Assembly (NCBI GenBank): GCA_946811185.2
Contig: OX328099.1
Location: forward strand, 15,341,859 to 15,405,858
DNA: 64,000 nucleotides
Source of the DNA: Hippopus hippopus
Lineage: Eukaryota > Mollusca > Bivalvia > Cardiida > Cardiidae
Reading direction: 5' to 3'
A model generated the notes under the pieces. It was not told the DNA's origin. It saw only the letters and a program-made list of their open reading frames with translations, and did no database searches. A program made the position numbers and the translations under genes. The first letter of the stretch is position 1. Every line of letters starts with the position of its first letter. Shown here piece after piece: positions 34,044 through 45,444 of the stretch.

Positions 34044-34149
34044 GGATAATTCACATTTCAAATGCCAAACGAAATCACTAATTTCATTTTTGTGGTATAG
34101 ATCTAGTCAAAATACAAAATACAATGTCACGTATCGCATCGGGTTAAAC

Positions 34150-34560
34150 GATACCCTTTGTTTCCAAATACTGGACTTTTCGTGAGAGTTTCTATAGGCA
34201 AGACTCTTCAGATGCCTGGCCACCCAAGACACACATGAACGCGTAAGCTGTCGCCAAGATATGACTGGAAATTGGAAAGGGCGTAAACACCATTTATTCG
34301 ATGAATCAACCCATATCACTCATTCGTCGTTCTAAAATATAAACTCCATTGGAAAAAAATGATGAGTGTGACAAGATTCAACTCTCTTGTTTCAGCTCTC
34401 ATTAATTTGTATATTCTCAGTTGCTACATAGTGGTTCTCGATGGCTTAGGAATGGCGGGTTGTCAGCCATGGGCCAAACATTGTTGAGTTCCAGCATAAT
34501 ATAGGTGAAACCCAGGGAATACATGAATAGGCATATAATATATGACTACTGATTGTGAAT
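34150..34560 (+). mobile_element. SINE family 3-like fragments
   Basis: CTGTCGCCAAGATATGACTG near 34245 and AGGTGAAACCCAGGGAATAC near 34503, in the same orientation with unclear boundaries. Confidence 0.5.
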
Positions 34561-35021
34561 CGAGAGTAAAGCCGCATTCACGCAAACTGTCAAAGACCAA
34601 AGAGACAATTCTACAGCAAATGAAGAGACAGTTTATCCAGATAGGGAAGCAAGTGGCGGACGGGTAGATCCAAGATCAGACTGCACAGAATGTCGAAAAT
34701 AGATACAACTGTCGCATAAATCTACTTTAAAGTGAATAGTCGATAGAAAAGGAGAAATGAAACGAAGTGGGTGAAAGAGTGGGTGAAAATACAAAGTCGA
34801 TTTGACAGTTGGAAGCATAGTGACGGGCTAAAACCATTATTTAACAAGAATTTGACTTTTGCACGACAAAAGAACAGTTTTTTTTTAATCACTATTATAA
34901 TCGATTTACAGTAACTTTAACATTTACTTAATCCGTAAAAAAAGAACATAAATGTATAATCCGAAAATAAAGATCTTCTGCATCCATGGTACGTCCATAG
35001 ACTGCAGAAAAAAAATGCAGG

Positions 35022-35200
35022 TTTCGTTTTTTCCAGCGTAGTTGAATGCGATGGCTTTTGACTACTTCTTGGTATCTATGTGTTTAAAGAATAAATTTGC
35101 GATTGGTCAAAAATGTGGACATGTTTATTGTGCTGGTCCCAGCAGGCCTATTTAAGGGAAAAATTTACGTCGTCCATCTTTTTTTGAAGATACGTGTGTA
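35022..35200 (+). repeat. Family I repeat
   Basis: Second copy: GATTGGTCAAAAATGTGGAC, ATGTTTATTGTGCTGGTCC and GTCGTCCATCTTTTTTTGAA. Confidence 0.7.
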
Positions 35201-35469
35201 TATCTTGATTTCTCTATTTTAAGTAGCAATGACCTTGATTCCTGCCTTGGTCTATGACAGCAGGAACATGCAGCAGCTGCGGACTACAGGTGAAGTTTCA
35301 ACAATGTAATGCTGGCAGTTTTTGTTTTTAAACAGAGGCAAAAGGGACAGACGAACATATGAACGCAGATGGGGAAAAATCTAAATCGTGGTATTTAAAT
35401 TCCAACCCTAACAGGACAAAACAAGACCTACATAATGATTTTTTATTGTTTATACCATCTGATACTTAA

Positions 35470-35757
35470 GCCTTTTCATGCCATTTTCCACAATATTTCA
35501 GTTATATCGTGGTGGCCGGTGCATTTTTCCATGCTTTCCTGGTATTTTTTACCAGTACTTTGCACAATATTTTTTCCAAAAGGCTGCTTTCCCACATAAC
35601 CATCGTCGAAACAACAATTAGCGGTGAAAGAGGAATGAAGCATGTCGCAATGACTATCACCAATCCTCGGAAAGAAATTGGCCAAGCTAGGGATTCGAAC
35701 TAGTGATCCCCTTGTCTCAAGTACTGTACGCTACCGACTGCGCTACTGCGCCCGGCC
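35470..35757 (-). mobile_element. SINE family 2
   Basis: Reverse copy; head CTGCGCTACTGCGCCCGGC at the right end. Confidence 0.82.
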
Positions 35758-35898
35758 TAAAATATTGAAATGCACTTTCAGAAGGTATTTTATTACAAAA
35801 TATAACAAAATACCAGCCGTTGAAAAATGCAAAGTTTGACCGATAGACTCTGCGCCCACAATCAACTGCAACAATCATTGTTATTGGTACTGTATTTA

Positions 35899-36300
<402 letters not shown>

Positions 36301-36536
36301 AGAACTTTATCAAACGACAATATTTAAGACATGTCCAAACTGACAGACCTTTACAGACGACTAATTACGATGTAAGATGTAGCTCAAATAATGGGATTCG
36401 TCTCTGAAAGAGTAAAAAAGCATTCTTAAAGGGAAGAAAATGCTTGAAACCAGCTTTTTCTTCTTTTCCAACAGTGTTTTTGAAAGCCTCCCCCTCCAGG
36501 GTCGTTAAACAAGGAAATATATGGTAAAAGGTTAAA
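36301..36536 (+). mobile_element. MITE family C, complete
   Basis: Directly after the microsatellite-bearing family B copy. Hairpin is mismatched (AAAATGCTTGAAACCAGCTT). Confidence 0.76.
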
Positions 36537-36539
36537 ACG

Positions 36540-37170
36540 TTATACCGTGTATATACGATTTTTGACGTCCCTCATGTTAATGTCTTTGAACATTTTTCGT
36601 TTTACCCTACAACGATTTCCAAACTTTTGGTAACGCTATTTCCTAGTGCTTGAATTTTTTTACGTTAGTGTGATTTATACATGTATTAACTTTTTAGAAA
36701 ATCTAAAAACATCCGGTATAGTAACGAGTTCGGCTTCGCAAAAACAAAGAGCAGTACAGAACTCAGCAGTCTGATCTGACATTTACACCGACCACTATTC
36801 TTACAGCTGTTGAGAAGAATGGTTCTTTTATAAATCTCTAATAATCAAATTGACTTTTTCAGTCGGTGTTCAAGACGACACCAATATAGGGTATATTTCA
36901 TAAAGTATTTCGCATAATACCGGGAAGAGTAGATCTTAATCTAAAGGGTCCGCAAAAGGCATCTAATTTTGATCTGGAAAAAGAACTACAGTTGTGGTTT
37001 GTGCTTTGATGGTAAGTATAGAATATATGAATCTGGTAGTTAAGCCTGTTCCTTTTAAGGCAAGCTAAACTTAGTTACCTTTTCCCTATCGGATCGACTT
37101 CTATTAAAAACTAGATTTTGTAAAGATTATTGGCAGTAGATGTGGACTGTATGTCTAAAACCATAATAAG
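36540..37170. other. Intronic stretch with hairpin remnants
   Basis: Short pieces of B-type hairpins (AGCAGTCTGATCTGACATTT near 36765; AGTAGATCTTAATCTAAAGG near 36930; TAGACCACGATCGGACTGCA near 37186) and otherwise unique sequence. Confidence 0.5.
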
Positions 37171-37246
37171 AGAAGCGGACAGCGTAGACCACGATCGGAC
37201 TGCATGTATACGCAAGCTGATCTAGGTATAACTCGTTTTAAAAAAA

Positions 37247-37290
37247 TGAAATTAAAACTGATACTTTTTGCTATTGGTAAATTTCTAAAT
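37247..37290 (-). mobile_element. MITE family A, part split by family D
   Basis: ACTTTTTGCTATTGGTAAAT is the family A segment just after its palindrome. It stops where a family D element is inserted and resumes beyond it. Confidence 0.7.
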
Positions 37291-37546
37291 GGCTCGCAAA
37301 ACGCGAAAAGGGGCATTCGGACATTTGCGTAAAGTGTCGTCTCGGATCAGCCTGCGCAGTCCGCGCAGGCTAATCCGAGACGGCACTTTACGACTACATT
37401 AGATTTTGTGGTAGACTTGCGCAAAACAGAAGATTACATAAAAACGGAAAGTGCCGTCTCGGATTAGCCTGCGCGGACTGCGCAGGCTGATCCGAGACGA
37501 CACTTTACGCAGATGTCCAAATGCCCCTTTTCGCGTGTTGCAGGCC
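37291..37546. mobile_element. MITE family D, inserted in a family A copy
   Basis: Complete copy with AAAT on both sides. Removing it and one AAAT restores an uninterrupted family A sequence. Confidence 0.87.
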
Positions 37547-37682
37547 AAATGTAAAAGGACCGTACTACCTCTAAATCCTGTCGGCTTTTAGACAAAATGG
37601 TCTTCGAGGATCCATGATAATGTGATGACTTGCTTGGTACAATGCATCACGAAGATACGTGAAACTTCCTTTTGCCAAAGTA
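37547..37682 (-). mobile_element. MITE family A, continuation after family D
   Basis: AAAGGACCGTACTACC through GATGACTTGCTTGG to TTTTGCCAAAGTATTT, the expected second half of the copy interrupted at 37290. Confidence 0.72.
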
Positions 37683-38164
37683 TTTGATGAAGAAGATTTT
37701 TAAAAGAATTTTGACACACTCATCATTAATAACTTTTCCCTTTGTCGCAGCAACGTATTGACTGTTCCCACATCATGGCTAAATCCTAATGCTAAGCATA
37801 ACTTTAATCACATAAAGATATGGATCACCATCAGACTGCTTGTGTGAACAGTGCGGATTAGGATCAGAAGCCTAAACATTGATCTGTATTTGAACTTTTG
37901 TAACTCATTGTATCGCTAAATCCTACAGCAAGGCATAACTTTAATTGCATATAAATGTGGATCAAGATCAGATTGCTTTTGTGGACACTATTGATTAGGA
38001 TCAGACTAAACAGATCGGAAGTATGAACTTCAATCTGTAGTCTTCGATATTTTACGAAACCTTTTTGCCAATTTTTATTTGTTTGTAACTTACTGATTAT
38101 GTTGTACAAAACAATGAGAAGAGGTATGTAGTTTATTGATATGAGTTTGGTCTAATGGCAGAAT

Positions 38165-38374
38165 TAATCCTTAACATCCTGAATAAGTGAAATGATAACT
38201 TCAAGCCACCAGCAAAAACCACAATCTTGCTATTTCAAAGTTAAACTTTGGGGGAAAATATCTCCTTATCGGACAGTCTGGATCAAGATCAGACTGCACG
38301 TTCTGTGCAGTCTGATCTTGATCTACAATGTCCGCAAATAGTCCTTGAGTGGCGCTTAGCAGCCTAAGGGTTAA
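38165..38374 (+). mobile_element. MITE family B, complete
   Basis: Ends AATCCTTAACATCCTG and AGCAGCCTAAGGGTTAA; hairpin nearly perfect. Confidence 0.83.
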
Positions 38375-38463
38375 AAAAAATGATTTTCCTGCTCGAGAAG
38401 GAAGATCTGATTATTATGGTCTGATACAGGGACCAGACATTCATGTATGTAATACCAGTGTGG

Positions 38464-38465
<2 letters not shown>

Positions 38466-38515
<50 letters not shown>

Positions 38516-38570
38516 CAGAGACAGACAAAGAGAGACAGAGAGAGATAGAAGTCAGAGAGAGAGAGAGGTG
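38466..38570. repeat. AG-rich microsatellite
   Basis: About 21 AG units to 38508, then imperfect AGAGACAG and AGAGAGAT units. Confidence 0.95.
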
Positions 38571-39074
38571 TCAGAGAAAGACTGGAGGAGAGACGGAGAA
38601 ATGAGTTTCCAGATATGAGCTTCTATGTATCAATCGCACATATCATTGGAAAAATATTACGAGATAAGGAGCAATTCTTGCCTCTGACTGTTGCTACTCT
38701 TCGTACCAATACTTCAAAAGATCTTATCTAAAATGGTCTAGTTATTTTCCATTTCTCACTGTGTTTCCCATTATGTGAACGTGATCTTGGTTTTGGATTG
38801 ATCTAAATTCAACCATTATGAAAATGATGGGTAAGTTAATTGAACCAACAACGAGGTACTAAAGAATATCATTACCACACAGTATATTGTACACAGCACC
38901 TTACGTAAGTGTAACTAAAAAAGTGTGTAAGTAACGTTCGAATATTATAATAGGGATATGTATACAAAATGAACAACTGGTGGTGCTGGTGAGTTTTGGG
39001 TGAATACAATAAATGTAAATAATAGAGGTTGTTAACTTCATGTATTATATGGGTAACATAGTGCGTTATTGCAG

Positions 39075-39410
39075 ACGACATAGATCCGAGCTGTCTGATG
39101 TCTGATCTACATGTATGCCGTGCCATAGGCAGAAACAGGATCTTTTGCGGACGGCATAGATCAATGACCAGATTGCACAGAACGTGCAGTCTGATCATTG
39201 ATCTACGCCGTCCGATACTTTAGGCCTTTACAGCGCCATAGGCGAAAACGGGCTCTGGTGGATGGCATATATCAAGATCAGACAGCACAGAACGTGCAGT
39301 CTGATCATTGATCTATACCATCCGATACTTTAGGCCTTTACAGCGACATAGGCGAAAACAGGGGCTTTTATAGACGGCATAGGTCAAGATTAGACTGCAC
39401 AGTATGGATA
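39075..39410. repeat. Tandem array of family E hairpin units
   Basis: Three or more head-to-tail units of about 110 bases. Each has TTTAGGCCTTTACAGCGCCA, TAGGCGAAAACGGGCTCT, then GCGGACGGCATAGATCA and the CAGACTGCACAGAACGTGCA hairpin. The first and last units are partial. Confidence 0.8.
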
Positions 39411-39630
39411 TATGGTGTGTTTCTGGATCTTCACGGTCCTTTTGTTTCGTTAAGGTTTTGACATAGAGAAATTTCTGAGTTTCAGTAGCTTGTATATATG
39501 GCCGTCGAAAGAGGTCGAGTTTAAATATTTGGCCCTGGATGAGTTAAGTGATATTTCTGTTAAAAAGTCTTGAAATTACTTATATCTGTCATGACTGTAG
39601 CGTTCTATATATTAGGAAATATATTTATAA

Positions 39631-39976
39631 AGGCATGCTCTGAGAAAAGGGGACTTAATGCATCTCCGTGATGTACGATACTCAGCAAGTCATAACATAA
39701 TTATGGATCCATAAAATCCATTTTGTATAACAACCAACTGATGAACACAGATTCATTATGATGTACATTGATTCTTTGACTTGCAGAAAATTGACCGATG
39801 GCAAAAAGTTTTGACTAAGGTCGCAGACTCCTCTGGGTGACATGGGTAGATAGTGTTGGCAGATGAAGTAAACCCTCTTGAATTGTATTTGTAAATTATC
39901 ATGTACATTTCAGTTGAATTTGCAAATAAAATATGTTTAAACTAAACTAAACCCCCTTTCGAAAGATCATAGCTCA
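39631..39976 (+). mobile_element. MITE family A with an internal insertion
   Basis: The copy is complete except for a degraded palindrome and about 75 extra bases (roughly 39874-39948, A/T-rich) before the last 25 bases of the element. Confidence 0.68.
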
Positions 39977-40039
39977 CATATAAATCTGTCATTAACGTAG
40001 AGTTACGAGTCACAGACGAAATATTTTGACTCTTCCACG

Positions 40040-40227
40040 CTCGGAAAGCAATTGAATACGATAAATTGAAGGTAGTTGAATTAATAGGAAGCGTCTATGA
40101 AGTGTAGAAAACAGTGAAAAAGAAGAACAAAATTATCGGTACCGGGACGTTATCATTTTCCCACAGTGTCCTCGAAAACCTTCTTTGTAAGGGCCGTGAA
40201 TACAGGCGATCGTTTGGTAAACTGTTG
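40040..40227 (+). mobile_element. MITE family C, old copy
   Basis: Weak hairpin around GGTACCGGGA. Its right end is followed by a TAA microsatellite and then by the donor of NOL4 exon c. Confidence 0.6.
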
Positions 40228-40277
40228 AATAATAATTAATAATAAAAATAATAATAAATAATAATAATAATAATAAA
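40225..40277. repeat. AAT trinucleotide array
   Basis: AATAATTAATAATAAA then about seven AAT units, ending about ten bases from the donor of NOL4 exon c. Confidence 0.93.
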
Positions 40278-40287
40278 GAATACTAAC

Positions 40288-40356
40288 GTGTCCAGCCTCC
40301 GGGGTCGAACTATCCTCTTTATTAACACCCTTTTTTGACATGTTACCACTATAAAA
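40288..40356 (-). CDS. NOL4: NOL4 exon c
   Basis: It reads FYSGNMSKKGVNKEDSSTPE and AGH before the donor GTTAGT. The GN and the final GH, continued by exon d, line up with vertebrate ESFNGNETLGHSSIASGG. Two acceptors are possible: CAGCTTCAG, giving 69 nt and phase 0 to join exon b directly, or TTTTATAG eight bases further in, which would need a phase-2 exon upstream. The first is preferred because it makes the whole chain consistent. The ATG at 40339-40341 (AACATGT context) could also be the start of a shorter isoform of about 445 residues. The exon is weakly conserved in sequence and is supported mainly by splice sites, phase and the alignment across the junction. Confidence 0.68.
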
Positions 40357-40470
40357 CTGAAGCTGTCACACCACACTATCGATTAACAGTCATATAGACG
40401 AAGACAACCGGGCACTATTGTACACCCCCTATCGAAATATAACGGAAAATGGTGATTCCCCCTCTCTTAC

Positions 40471-40515
40471 CGACAAGCTGTTGAAATTATTGACCGGTTT
40501 TTGTCTTCTCGTTTA
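40471..40515 (-). other. Candidate small non-coding exon upstream of NOL4 exon c
   Basis: A strong pyrimidine-rich acceptor (CCTGTTCGCTTCACAG) is followed 45 bases later by the donor GTAAGA. Read in the phase of exon b it begins with TAA, so it cannot be a coding cassette of the long transcript. It would fit as a 5' UTR exon of a short isoform or as a poison exon. It may also be a chance pair of splice-like sites. Confidence 0.22.
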
Positions 40516-40607
40516 CTGTGAAGCGAACAGGGGTACAGGAAAAAAAAGCGATACACCAATATTTTCCCGTGTTTTAAACAAAAAAAAATTAATCCAGCCT
40601 CTGTTAC

Positions 40608-40960
40608 CTCGCTCACACCTGTCGTCTGCTTCCACGTGATTGAGAAAAAGTATTGTCGTTTTTGAAAACAAGTAATGTCCTTTAGGAATGAAATTACACA
40701 TGTACAGGTAGTTATATTTGAATGAAAAATCAGAAATCACACATCAACGAACGAACAGTCCTGTGAGTATTATAACGAGAACAAGCTTGCCACGAAACCG
40801 ACCTCCAATAAATACCGAGCGGTTATAATTTCAACCCGAAAATGGGTAATTTCCAGCTATCTATGCGTCGATCACGTACAGTGTCGAGGTCACGTGATTT
40901 GCTTTTCAACAGTCGAAGCAGTCGAAAAGTCAAAGCCTGCTAAATAAAGGCAGCAGCCGA
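40608..40960 (-). promoter_or_regulatory. Possible internal NOL4 promoter and alternative first exon
   Basis: About 350 bases free of the MITEs that crowd the rest of the intron. On the minus strand it holds an E-box type CACGTG (from CACGTGACC), a TATTTATT stretch about 60-70 bases further downstream, and a good donor (GAG|GTAACA) at 40607 that could end a non-coding first exon. Splicing onward to exon c would place the ATG at 40339-40341 as the start. Vertebrate NOL4 is known to have shorter isoforms from internal starts. This is inference from position and motifs. Confidence 0.22.
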
Positions 40961-41013
40961 GATTTTGGGTGTGTGTGTGTTTTTGAGGGTTTTTTTTTAT
41001 ATCATTCTTTACT

Positions 41014-41224
41014 TAACCCTATACCAGACAACAAAATTTTAGCCTTGTCCAAATTAAAAGCATTTGCAGACGACAATAAGGTATATACCCTATTTAATAG
41101 GGTAGAAAACATTGTGGGAAAAGGAGAAAATGCTGTTACCAGCATTTTCTCCTTTTCCCACAATGTTTTCAAAAGGCTTCTTTCCCAGGGTCGTTAAAAG
41201 TCGGCACGGTGCAGTGAAGGGTCA
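41014..41224 (+). mobile_element. MITE family C, complete
   Basis: Hairpin arms of about 33 bases, with AAACATTGTGGGAAAAGGAG and its complement exact. Confidence 0.87.
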
Positions 41225-41344
41225 ATGATTCGATTCTGAGAAACCAGCATTTTCTCCTTTCCCCACGATATTATTCTCAAAGAACAATCCCTACCAAGCT
41301 ACAGTTAATTTGTCATCTGCAACTACTTTCAATAGTCCATGTCA

Positions 41345-41530
41345 AAAACGAACCTGAGAAAGGTGACTTTTGAAAACATTGCTGGTAAAGGAGAAAATGT
41401 CGGTAACCTACAGTCTTCTCCTTCACTCACAATATTTTCCTTTATTTAGAAGAGAAATATCATCATTTGAACCACATTTATTTTGTCGTCTGCAAATGTT
41501 GACAAGATTTTGACTTTGTCGTGTGGTTAA
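41345..41530 (-). mobile_element. MITE family C, degraded
   Basis: Begins near AACGAACCTGAGAAAGGTGA. Hairpin mismatched. Between it and the previous copy, 41240-41340 holds another fragment (CCAGCATTTTCTCCTTTCCC). Confidence 0.68.
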
Positions 41531-41747
41531 GACTTTAGATAGCCCCTTCAAATAATACAAAAGAACAAAGCTTATTATTCAGCTTATTTCCTCATACACA
41601 CAAATTTGTACACTTGTTTAGAAGTTGGATATTAAAGCATTAAGGCAATTGAAAAAAATTGCCCATTTTCACCGATTCCTTGAATTCGCCTGTTTCGATC
41701 TCTAGTTGTTGCGCTTTACAAAGTAATGTCGCTTCTAAGCATTTTTT

Positions 41748-42010
41748 GCCCGGCCGAATAGCTCAGTGGTTAGCGTATCTGTATCGTGACCTGGTGGTTG
41801 CTAGTCGAACCCCTCTTGAGGCAATCTTACTTTCTGGCGATTTTTCGCCTCTCACCTCTGATGCATGTGAGAAAAGTAGTCAGTGACTTGGAAAGAAAGT
41901 TGTGTCAGTACTAGTGTAAGAAAGCCAGGAAACACATACGTATGTGCACTGACCTTCCTGATATGACCTAAGCTGTTAAAACGGCCTTAAACTCAAATAC
42001 AATCAATCAA
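41748..42010 (+). mobile_element. SINE family 1
   Basis: GCCCGGCCGAATAGCTCAGT head, tail CAATACAATCAATCAAT. The tetranucleotide AATC tail is typical of the family here. Confidence 0.83.
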
Positions 42011-42307
42011 TCTAACTGTTTTCTCTCTTAGTTTACAGAAGATATAAAACCGGGGAAGCGCTAAATTCGCAAACGTTATAATGGGTTGGTAATTAGGCTT
42101 ATAATTTAAGCAGGACGGTTGGGATAATTCACCAGAATGACAGAATATAAAGGCATTGGTTTGACCTCCATCGGGAGTTGGAAGGTTCAGTTCCCCAATT
42201 CGATATTGTGAACTATCCAGTTTCAGGCAGAATGGCAGCATAAGTCTTGATTAAAATTGTGACATCGGTTGCTCATACTCATCACTCGCATGATAACTTT
42301 TTAAAGT

Positions 42308-42372
42308 AACACAACTTCTGATTAGCTAAACCATTTGGTTTAGCCAATCAGAAGTTGTGTTACTTTCAAATT
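42308..42372. repeat. Family H palindrome
   Basis: AACACAACTTCTGATTAGCT and AGCCAATCAGAAGTTGTGTT with centre AAACCATTTGGTTT; one mismatch in about 30 pairs. Confidence 0.82.
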
Positions 42373-42627
42373 TAGAAAATCTTAGAGAATAAGACTTGGA
42401 ATTTTCATTAGAACGGTTGGTGAATACGGACGATGCTGAAAAAGTCTGAGATTGCAGTTATTGTATATACGATACTCGTACGTAGTTGATTTCTTGTGGG
42501 CGGATGGTCGACGAAAAGGATCATCCTAAAAGGAGTAATATCCTATATAGTTATTCGAATAAAAATCCAGATGTTGTTTAAAATCGATAAAAACAAGCAA
42601 TGGCAATTTAAACAGCACAAAGTTGAT

Positions 42628-42673
42628 GAACCAAGCTTTGTTAAAATGGGGTTTAATGCATCCACAGAAAGTT
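42628..42673 (-). mobile_element. MITE family A, left tip only
   Basis: AACCAAGCTTTGTTAAAATG followed by GGGTTTAATGCATCCACAGA; nothing further is recognisable. Confidence 0.5.
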
Positions 42674-43917
42674 TACCTACACAGTAATATAAAGTAATTT
42701 ATCATCTTTGCCACAATATTTTCAAAAGTAGTTCATCGCAAGACATTAAGGCAGTCTTTGGATGGCATTGTAAATCTAAGCAAAGGACTCCACTGACCAA
42801 CACAGTGTCATAAGGGTGACGTATTTCAACATGAGTTAAAAACGAGACAGGGAAACCTGTTTTGAGTGATACGTGAACAAGGCTCCTTTTCCTACAATAC
42901 ATAAAAGCCTGTCCACAGCAAGGACTGATGAAACGACGCACTGGCTCCATAACAGAGTTAGAAACATTTTTTTTTAAATACTGTATACGTGGATATATAC
43001 GCCTGTCAAAAAAACTTGCCAATTATTACTGATTACGGACATTTTGAGAACGTTATTTGTTGGTAAAAACGCGAACAGAAAAGTTTGCGAATGTTTCCAA
43101 TTCGCGAAATCGCAAAAAATTCCCAATTGCAAAAATTTCCACTTAAAGGTGGGTATTTAGATTTTTCACATCTCACCAAATTAAAAAATATATATATCAC
43201 TGAAATTTATATGAAAAAACAATACAAATCATCAATAATTAAGAATCATAAAATTACAAAAAAAAAAAATTTTTATGGTGTTCCCTTAAAAGGCTACGTA
43301 GCCTCTTAAGGTATTTTTAGATTTCGCGCCAAAAATCAAAAAAGCATTGTGGGAATGTCAAGTGACTGGCACGTGACTAATGACGCTTAAATTCCATAAC
43401 ATAACAAACATGTAATTATTTTCCATAATGTCTTCTTCGGACGCTATGTTTGAAGCTTCGTCTTTGTATTTCCGGTGTGTAAATGAGCCAGTTGCTCATG
43501 TAAAAATAGACCGTGATTCCCGCGGTGTCGACCTGGGCCGTAGTAAATCTCTAATTTCTCTTGTTGTCGGATGGTTTTCGACTACTGGGGTTTTATGAAT
43601 GAAAATTAAAAGGCTTTGGGAGTATAAGGATGATTTTTTTGGATTTTTGTAAAATTTTCGTCCCAAAATCTGAAGGGCCACCTTTAAATAGTATGAAAGA
43701 AACAAACCAAGTATTAGGCGTATATTTGTTTGTTCGAACTGTGGTTTTCGACTTTTCAAGGGTATTTCTTTCTTATCCCTACCAAATGTCGCTTATTCGC
43801 GTTTTTCCTATGTTTCGTGAGTACTACTTTACGCCTCAGTAGTGCTTTGCCAAAGGGTACCTACATATGGTTCCACCCAGTGGGAATTGCATCAGGAGAA
43901 ACTTGTATACAAATATA
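42674..43917. other. Intronic stretch of unknown nature
   Basis: 1.2 kb without the common MITEs. A 106-codon minus frame (42702-43022) and a 56-codon plus frame starting MSSSDAMFEASSLYF at about 43429 are open but match nothing I recognise. Confidence 0.45.
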
Positions 43918-44186
43918 TAAGCCATGATCTGGCAAAAGTGGGTTTAATACATGTACATCTCCGTGATGCATGATACCAAGCAAGTCATCAAAGTATTAGA
44001 GATCCCTAAAATCCATTTTGTGTAACAACATACTGATTCATGAGGTACACTGGTCCTTTGACATGCAGAAAATTTACCAAAAGCAAAAAGTTTCGGCCCA
44101 GGTCAGCCTGCGCGGACTGCGCAGGCTGACCTGGGTCGATACTTTTTGTAAATGCAGTAAACCCCCTTTTCACAGAACATGGCTCG
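43918..44186 (+). mobile_element. MITE family A, complete
   Basis: Palindrome perfect (GCCCAGGTCAGCCTGCGCGG and its complement apart from the loop). Only 135 bases separate it from an opposite copy. Confidence 0.83.
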
Positions 44187-44321
44187 TATACAAGGCCTAC
44201 GTTCAAGACGATATCTCGGACAAAGAAAAAAATAAAAAGGAAAAGGAGAAGAATGACATTTTTAACTAGATTTTCACTCGTTATATAATAAGCTGTCATT
44301 GAAATACAGGTCAATACTTAC

Positions 44322-44584
44322 CTCAGCCATGCACTGTAAAAAGTGGGCCTGATGCATCTGCGTAAAGTATCGACGCAGGTCGGCTTGCGCAGTCCGCGCA
44401 GGCTGACATGGATCAAAACTTTTTGCTATTGGTCAATTTCCTACATGTCAAAGGACCATTCTACATCCAGATCCAGCCGTTTGTTAAACAAAATGGATCT
44501 TCTGGATCCATACTTATGTGATGACTTGCTTTATATAATGCATCACGTAGGTGCATTAAGCCCCTTTTGCCAGAGAACTGCTCA
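44322..44584 (-). mobile_element. MITE family A, complete
   Basis: Inverted relative to the copy at 43918-44186, so a transcript through both could fold into a long hairpin. Confidence 0.8.
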
Positions 44585-44741
44585 ATTTATTTTTAACTTT
44601 TCTTAGAATACGGTGGCTAAAGAAGTCACCCATTGTTTTTCAAAGTACTTGAAAGAACATGTTTTACATGTCAAAAATACGAGCACATTTTCATCCTTGT
44701 CGGAAAATTTTTGAGGCTTCCACTCAAATAAAAATAGTCCC

Positions 44742-44940
44742 TTTTTTTAACGACCTTGATGAAATATACTATCAAAACAATGTGGGAAAAGGAGGAAGTG
44801 TTGGTAACCAGCATTTGTTATTTTTCGTTTTTCCCTTTTCTCACAATGTTTGCTTGGACTGAAAATAAAAATTATCAACTGAGCTACATGTGATTTGTCG
44901 TCTGCAAATGCTTTCAATTTTGGCCTATCGTTTTGTAACG
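44742..44940 (-). mobile_element. MITE family C, near complete
   Basis: ACAATGTGGGAAAAGGAGGA and a diverged second arm; ends TTTTGGCCTATCGTTTTG. Confidence 0.74.
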
Positions 44941-45156
44941 TGTTCATACACTGCCTTCAAAATACGAGCTTTTTTAACTGCTCCTTTTCAAGCGATATTT
45001 TCCATTCAGTCCAAAGTACACATTATATTTTCCTTTTTGTAGAATCTTTGTCATTTACGTCGTGCTTTTTTTTGTGTATTAAGTCTTGAAATACATGGTA
45101 ATTGTTTAGATCTTGAAGTTAATTCACAGTAGTGAAAGTTTCCCATGGCCGTTGCC

Positions 45157-45444
45157 GAGCCCCGGTAGCGCAGTCGGTGGCGTACAGGACTCAAGAACAG
45201 GGGTTCGATGCCCGGCTCGGCTAATTTCTTTCCGAGGATTGATGAAAGTCATTGCGACAGAATTCAATCCTCTCTCATCGCTGATCATTGTTTCGACGAT
45301 TATTATGTGAGAAAGCAGCCAGTGGCTTGGAAAGAATATTGGTACTGGTAAAAGTAACTCCAGGAAAGCATTGATAGGTACTCTGGCCGCCGCGATATAA
45401 CTGAAATATTGTTGAAAACGGCGTTAAACACCATGCAATCAATG
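45157..45444 (+). mobile_element. SINE family 2
   Basis: tRNA-like head GAGCCCCGGTAGCGCAGTCG with GGGGTTCGATGCCCGGCTCG, body TTTCTTTCCGAGGATTGATG and CTGATCATTGTTTCGACGAT, tail AAACGGCGTTAAACACCATG. About 288 bp. Confidence 0.85.

Noticed and set aside
39075..39410. CRISPR-like array
   Set aside because: Units are hairpin-bearing repeats without unique spacers, in an animal intron; it is a small tandem repeat.
44316..44333. 12-base micro-exon of NOL4 (donor GTAAGT on the minus strand)
   Set aside because: The donor-like GAG|GTAAGT lies at the very end of a family A copy, and the would-be exon is element sequence; its length also does not help the phase.
45157..45232. tRNA gene
   Set aside because: Same reason: it is the head of SINE family 2, with several diverged copies in the window.
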